A DNA stretch of 64,000 nucleotides from Notospermus geniculatus (Eukaryota; Nemertea; Pilidiophora; Heteronemertea; Lineidae): assembly GCA_002633025.1 (NCBI GenBank), contig NMRB01000077.1, positions 10,898 through 74,897 on the forward strand, in the 5' to 3' direction. How positions within the stretch are numbered: the stretch's first letter is position 1; each line of letters opens with the position of its first letter. The translations under genes and the position numbers were made by a program. This document shows, piece by piece, positions 60,101 to 64,000 of the stretch. The notes under the pieces were generated by a model. The model did no database searches. It worked only from the letters and a program-made list of their open reading frames with translations, and was not told the DNA's origin.

Positions 60101-63100
60101 CCTCGATGCGGGAAGTTTTCTGTTAGGAGCTCAAATTTCCTCCCACATCAAGTTCCAATATCTACACAATATTTTGGAAACCATCAACCAAAACATACCG
60201 AACATTTTTTAACAAAAGTTGTTTACAGTTACAAAATCTGGCTCTCTTTCAAATTATTGGCATTGGCAATAAATTTTGTGACAAATGTTTCATTATTTCG
60301 TAATATAAATTTGAACAATTGAAAAGACTGATGTTCAATAAATCCCTGAGGCATAACTGATACCGGTATAACAAGTTGTGTAGCGTTCCCATCTTTCTTG
60401 TGGTGAAAACCACACCAGCTATTTTTGCCCAAGGCAAGCACGTTTAACGAGGAAAACTAAGCAAATGTGTAACAAAGAAGATATACCATTAAATGGCAAT
60501 CAATGATATATCAATCCAAGATACAGAATAGCACAAAATTGACACACAAAATGATAAAAAGCAAGAAGTCAATCTCCAGAATTCACGAATTTTCGACCCC
60601 AACCGGGGTCTTTTTCAAGTGGAACTTTACAATCTGAAACTCTAGAAAGTTTCAGATTGTAGAGTTTCTAGAGTTTCAGATTGTAAAGTTCCACTTGAAA
60701 AAGACCCCGGTTGGGATCGAAAATTCGTGAATTCTGGACACTGACTTCTTGCTTATAATGATATATCAATATTAGAGAGCTGTGGGCCTCACTTCACAAA
60801 ATTGAGAATGACACCATTTTGTTACAGATCATAGGCCATGACATACTGGTAGCCTTTTGTCACATTTGCCACATTGCCTGAGCAGACGACACCATTTGAG
60901 AACGAAACAGATGCCATCAACTCAGCAAAGCCTAACACCAATCCATGAATACAGGTAAAAATTTGACTGGAACATCTTGAACATGTAAGTCTGATGGATT
61001 GAAAAATTGGGAAAAGGAGAACAGGGCGTAGGGTCGAAAATAAGGCTGCGTTTTTCCCTGTTCCGTGTTCGCTTGTGGCCCGTCACGTGGACAATGAACC
61101 TTTGTTTGGCTTATTTGTCGTTCCCATAGGCTGTAACGTGCCAGCCTTTCCCATTGTTCACAGCACATGTGCCCTCTTGACTGGGAACATAGGGAATGAA
61201 CATGCTCATTCCAAGTCACAAAGCCACAAGCGAACAGCCTATGGATACGCAGCCTAAGGAGGAAAAGATTACACACTTAACATGATAATGATTTGACAAC
61301 GCAATGGACGGACAAAAGTTGTTGATGAACAAGAGAATGATCACCTGAAAGCAGAATGTTTGTTATGGTTCAAAATATGGAGAGGACGGACAAAACCAAG
61401 TCAGCTTTGCTTCATTATTTCACATCCTCCCATAGCAGGGCTTTGATCGTGCTCCTCTTCATACACTCGCACACAGAGCTAGGTTAAAAACCCCTGCTGT
61501 GGGAGGATGTTATTTCACTTCATTCGAGGGACGACCTTCACAGGGTCATCAAAATAACCTGAACCTGTTTCATCTTACCTTTGAAGGCTTCAAGAATGTT
61601 CATGTCCAACCAGTAAGGACCTATCCTAAACTGGAGCATTCAAGTATGTACTGTAACTTCCCTCTTTACTGGTAGTTGGAACATAGAACTGTGCAATATG
61701 ATCGGTCACAGGATATGTGTATTCATATTGCAAGTTCAAAACGACTTACAAATTCAGTAACAACAGTGACAGGAATGCATTGCAATGTATTTGACATAGA
61801 AAGGCCTGTAATGCTTCAAAATGTCCCATGAATATAGATCCTAAGATACTCTAAGAGAAAATATGGTGAGGCTTTGATTCACCTGTGCGACATGATTCCA
61901 TGCTGCCAGTAGCATCATCTTACTGTACTATCGATGTCCATCAGACCAACTCACCGTCCAGAAATTGTGCGCCAGGGGGCTCACGTTTGGGCGGAGGGCA
62001 GTCGCACTTGGATCATGTCTGTGAATGACAAAAAACTGCCATTAAAGATTTACACAACCTATATCAGAGAGAGCCTCACCCTGAAATGCCCACTGGAAGA
62101 AAATGATAATTAGACATAGTAAACTGCGGGTTTGGGGAGCCAAACACGGCGCTGATCCACAGACAGATGAACACTGGGAAGTTCAGAATAAACGCTCTGA
62201 AGACAGCCCATCCGACAAAGATGCCAGATGTGAGAATCCAACGCACCTGAACCCCCAACTTGCTTGGAAAAGAAACAACGGTACTTACCAAGAAGTGGAA
62301 GCAACACTGGGTAGTTGTATGGCATGACAAACAAGTTGACTAACTGTAAGTTGGAGCTTGCCTTCAGATAACCAAATGGTGAGCCCAGCTCACTGTATTT
62401 GGCACTGTTTGGAAGGAACACCTGCAAAAGACATCATAACAATCAGCATCTCTAAGACTTTGGCTCATCTCAACCAGTACAACCAAAACTACAAGGTCGT
62501 ACTTATTGGTGATTCTCCAGTATTCCAATCGTCTAGGCCAAAGCAGTAAAGAGCCACATGGAGAAGGTATTGGGACTCACACCATCTGCTACAGAGCTAC
62601 AAGACAGAGGAGTCCATTATGGCATTCTTGAAAGCTAGCGTAACTCAATAAGTGGTACAAGAACCTGCCACAGGGTAGCGCTGAGATTCTTACCTGCCAT
62701 GATATACTAGGTTGCCGCCGTTCCAAGATATATTGCGTTAAAGGTGATGGTTCCAGTTCATATTTGTCAAACGGCATATTTTCTATCACCATTGGTTCGC
62801 AGGGCGTACATGAGAATTTCACTACAGGTTGGGCTGATCTCGGTGGCTGTAAAAAGATAATTCAGACTCCATCAGGAGAAGAAATTGAATGGTGTGATCT
62901 GATTGAGGCCAAAAAGAAGATACTGCCTCAAGATTTTTTCTTATGACTTAAAAATCAACCCGCCAAAAACAGCCTTATTCCATCAGGAGAGACTTTCTAA
63001 ACATTGTCAAATTGCCCCTTATGTAGCACAGATAGAAGACTTTTAAACAACGAATTCCACTCACCAGATTCGGACTGTTCGGATCTGGCCAGAAGGATTC

Positions 63101-64000
63101 TGGAATGGGCCAGTGACCAATAGCATAACCCTTCTGTGCGGAACGTTGAACCAAGACAAGTCGACGACAACTGTGCCAGGCTGTATTGCTACTACTGTTG
63201 TTCTGATTTGGAATTGGCGTGCACGACCGTGACTTTTCCTCATTGGTAATTGATGACAGGAGGCCATTTTGAACATCTTGGCGGTTGATATCTTGGTTCT
63301 CTGAAATGAATTATCATTTTACTGGATTAGATGAGAGTAATTCGTAAGTCACAGATGTTTCACTGCCGAATGTGACCTTCTGGTTTACGCAGAAGGCTTC
63401 TTTAGCAAACAGACCATTTCATAGGTCATCTCTATTCGATGCCGCCCCCCATCTGGTACAAAACCCTACTTCTCTTACCTTTTGTATTTCCATTCAGTTC
63501 CTGATTGTCTGTGGGATCAGGTCCTGTTTTTTCAAAGTTGATGACAACACCTGGCTGTGCTTTCTGCACCAATGACTCTAAACACTGTAGTAACTGCCGC
63601 TGGGAGGAAACGGCATATGAACGACCTAGAAATCAGAAAGGCAAGTCACAAGGATTCACATATGAGTCGGCATGTTCTTATCATCCTGCCCCATCAAAAG
63701 GACAATCAGAAATACAAGTACCAGAAATACCAGTATTTCTCTAGTGGCATCAAATTCACAGACCCAGGCTCATATTAACATCAGTTCCACCTGGTCACCA
63801 AGACGTACCAAAGTCTTGTTGTTATGCACAACACCAATAACTTGAGGTCGATTTCCAGACACTTCTTTTATCTCATATTTACAATACCCACCTCCCGTCA
63901 CTTCACACATCGCATCTATAGGCGAGTCATCGGCAGATGGAATGAATGTTTGGTTCTGTTCATAGGGCTGGGTCCCAGGTAATCTCAATACAATTCCAAA
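54148..64000 (-). CDS. INTS6: Integrator complex subunit 6, 5'-truncated by the window edge
   Basis: INTS6 belongs to the nuclear Integrator complex, which cleaves nascent RNA at snRNA genes and attenuates RNA polymerase II; in other animals it links the complex to PP2A. Exons on the minus strand: 64,000(+)-63,892, 63,625-63,479, 63,300-63,065, 62,846-62,694, 62,421-62,289, 58,900-58,806, 58,495-58,385, 58,151-57,922, 57,515-57,275, 55,657-55,543, 55,244-55,131, 54,801-54,532 and 54,398-54,148. All phases join for 735 codons including the stop. The first part, including most of the VWA domain, is outside. Signature stretches: VLRLPGTQ, MCEVTG, GHWPIPESFWPD, PFDKYELEPSPLTQYILERR, NSAKYSELGSPFGYLKAS, LFVMPYNYPVLLPLL, LSYSVISYLKKL, VPVQQMGNYQEYLKK and FGNPFK. 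The C-terminal INTS6/SAGE1-type domain is clear (KLIRKPGK, HEASRFKKKILVQ). Exons 7 (partial), 8 and 9 also occur a second time at 55,839-57,041, probably an assembly duplication. Confidence 0.97.
55270..55419. mobile_element. 150-bp MITE in an INTS6 intron
   Basis: The ends TACTGTAAAGCAAGATAATT and AATTTTCCTGCTTTACAGTA are complementary, with TTCGCG/CGCGAA blocks inside. It sits between the exons at 55,543-55,657 and 55,131-55,244. Confidence 0.8.
55833..57041 (-). other. Second copy of INTS6 exons 7-9, probable alternative haplotype
   Basis: Exons at 57,041-56,988 (cut by the gap), 56,717-56,488 and 56,079-55,839 repeat those at 58,438-58,385, 58,151-57,922 and 57,515-57,275. The 230-base exon differs at seven positions, all third codon bases and all synonymous. 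The intron between the last two exons is nearly the same and shares the same MITE. The intron 56,718-56,987 is quite different from its partner. Reading both copies into one mRNA would repeat about 190 residues that occur once in other INTS6 proteins. Confidence 0.85.
56129..56216. mobile_element. 88-bp palindromic MITE, copy 2
   Basis: CAGGGTGGGCCAGAGAAAGT... to its complement ...CTCTGGCCCACCCTG, flanked by TA on both sides. It lies in the INTS6 intron between exons 8 and 9 of the first-listed haplotype. Confidence 0.85.
57042..57268. other. Assembly gap, 227 undetermined bases
   Basis: A run of n separates the two copies of INTS6 exons 7-9. It cuts the exon copy ending at 57,041 and ends six bases before the exon at 57,275. 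Confidence 0.98.
57269..58438 (-). other. Primary copy of the duplicated INTS6 block
   Basis: This contains the exons used in the INTS6 model (57,275-57,515, 57,922-58,151 and 58,385-58,495). Its sequence from 57,269 matches 55,833 onward, and its 58,385-58,438 part matches 56,988-57,041. It connects in phase with exon 6 at 58,806-58,900. Confidence 0.85.
57565..57652. mobile_element. 88-bp palindromic MITE, copy 3
   Basis: This has the same position and orientation as the copy at 56,129-56,216 relative to the neighbouring exons. The insertion therefore predates the split of the two copies of this block. Confidence 0.85.
59765..59841. mobile_element. 77-bp imperfect hairpin in an INTS6 intron
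   Basis: ATAACCTCACTATAGGACACC on the left pairs imperfectly with GGTGTCTTTATGAAGAGGTTAT on the right. No coding capacity. Confidence 0.6.
60570..60753. repeat. 184-bp head-to-head palindrome of the GACCCCGGTTGGGGTC family
   Basis: AGCAAGAAGTCAATCTCCAG at the left is matched by the near complement ending GACTTCTTGCT at the right. Each half carries one hairpin core, AAAGACCCCGGTTGGG(G/A)TCG, in opposite orientation, and CTAGAAACTCTAC-like bases meet in the centre. It lies in the large INTS6 intron between exons 5 and 6. Confidence 0.85.
61043..61255. mobile_element. 213-bp imperfect MITE in an INTS6 intron
   Basis: The ends AGGCTGCGT...TTCGCTTGTGGC and GCCACAAGCGAA...ACGCAGCCT are complementary. 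The central part is unpaired and non-coding. Confidence 0.7.
61421..61510. mobile_element. 90-bp hairpin in an INTS6 intron
   Basis: ACATCCTCCCATAGCAGGG and CCCTGCTGTGGGAGGATGT are near-perfect complements around a loop of about 50 bases. Confidence 0.7.

Overview
This is a window of an animal nuclear genome. The genes have spliced exons with GT-AG introns and polyadenylation signals, intergenic space is long, and there is a heavy load of small inverted-repeat DNA transposons and tRNA-derived SINE fragments. The very frequent palindrome AGGCCT and the sequences of the two best conserved genes suggest a marine invertebrate, perhaps a non-vertebrate deuterostome (echinoderm or hemichordate type). 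A lophotrochozoan cannot be excluded from the sequence alone. No bacterial-style operon, CRISPR array, viral genome or toxin gene was seen.

Layout. Positions 1-37,587 are a gene desert. I recognise no host gene there, only repeats: a tRNA-like head, hairpins, a CCAAT-rich array, a 36-bp minisatellite, several MITEs, a SINE family in three copies, and two places where a single n joins near-identical direct copies. From 37.6 kb the window becomes genic. An unrecognised four-exon coiled-coil gene (+, 37,588-41,685) carries a 1.76-kb transposon with about 290-bp terminal inverted repeats in its third intron. A single-exon ANKRD34-like ankyrin gene (+, 44,488-45,669) follows. Next is RNASEH2B (-, 51,300-47,604), complete in 11 exons and 313 codons. 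A 41-bp dyad satellite and an orphan 3' exon (+, 52,507-52,768) follow. The right end is INTS6 (-, from beyond 64,000 down to 54,148), with 13 exons in view; only the N-terminal VWA part lies outside.

The genes do not form a pathway. RNase H2 subunit B supports removal of RNA from DNA, and Integrator subunit 6 acts in RNA polymerase II termination and snRNA processing. Their proximity mirrors human chromosome 13q14, so the interest is conserved linkage rather than shared function.

Assembly caveats. Around the 227-bp N gap (57,042-57,268) three INTS6 exons are present twice, with only synonymous differences in the full exon compared. This looks like two haplotypes placed in tandem. The same pattern occurs at the single-n joins at 26,367 and 28,676. 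A naive gene model would duplicate INTS6 exons.
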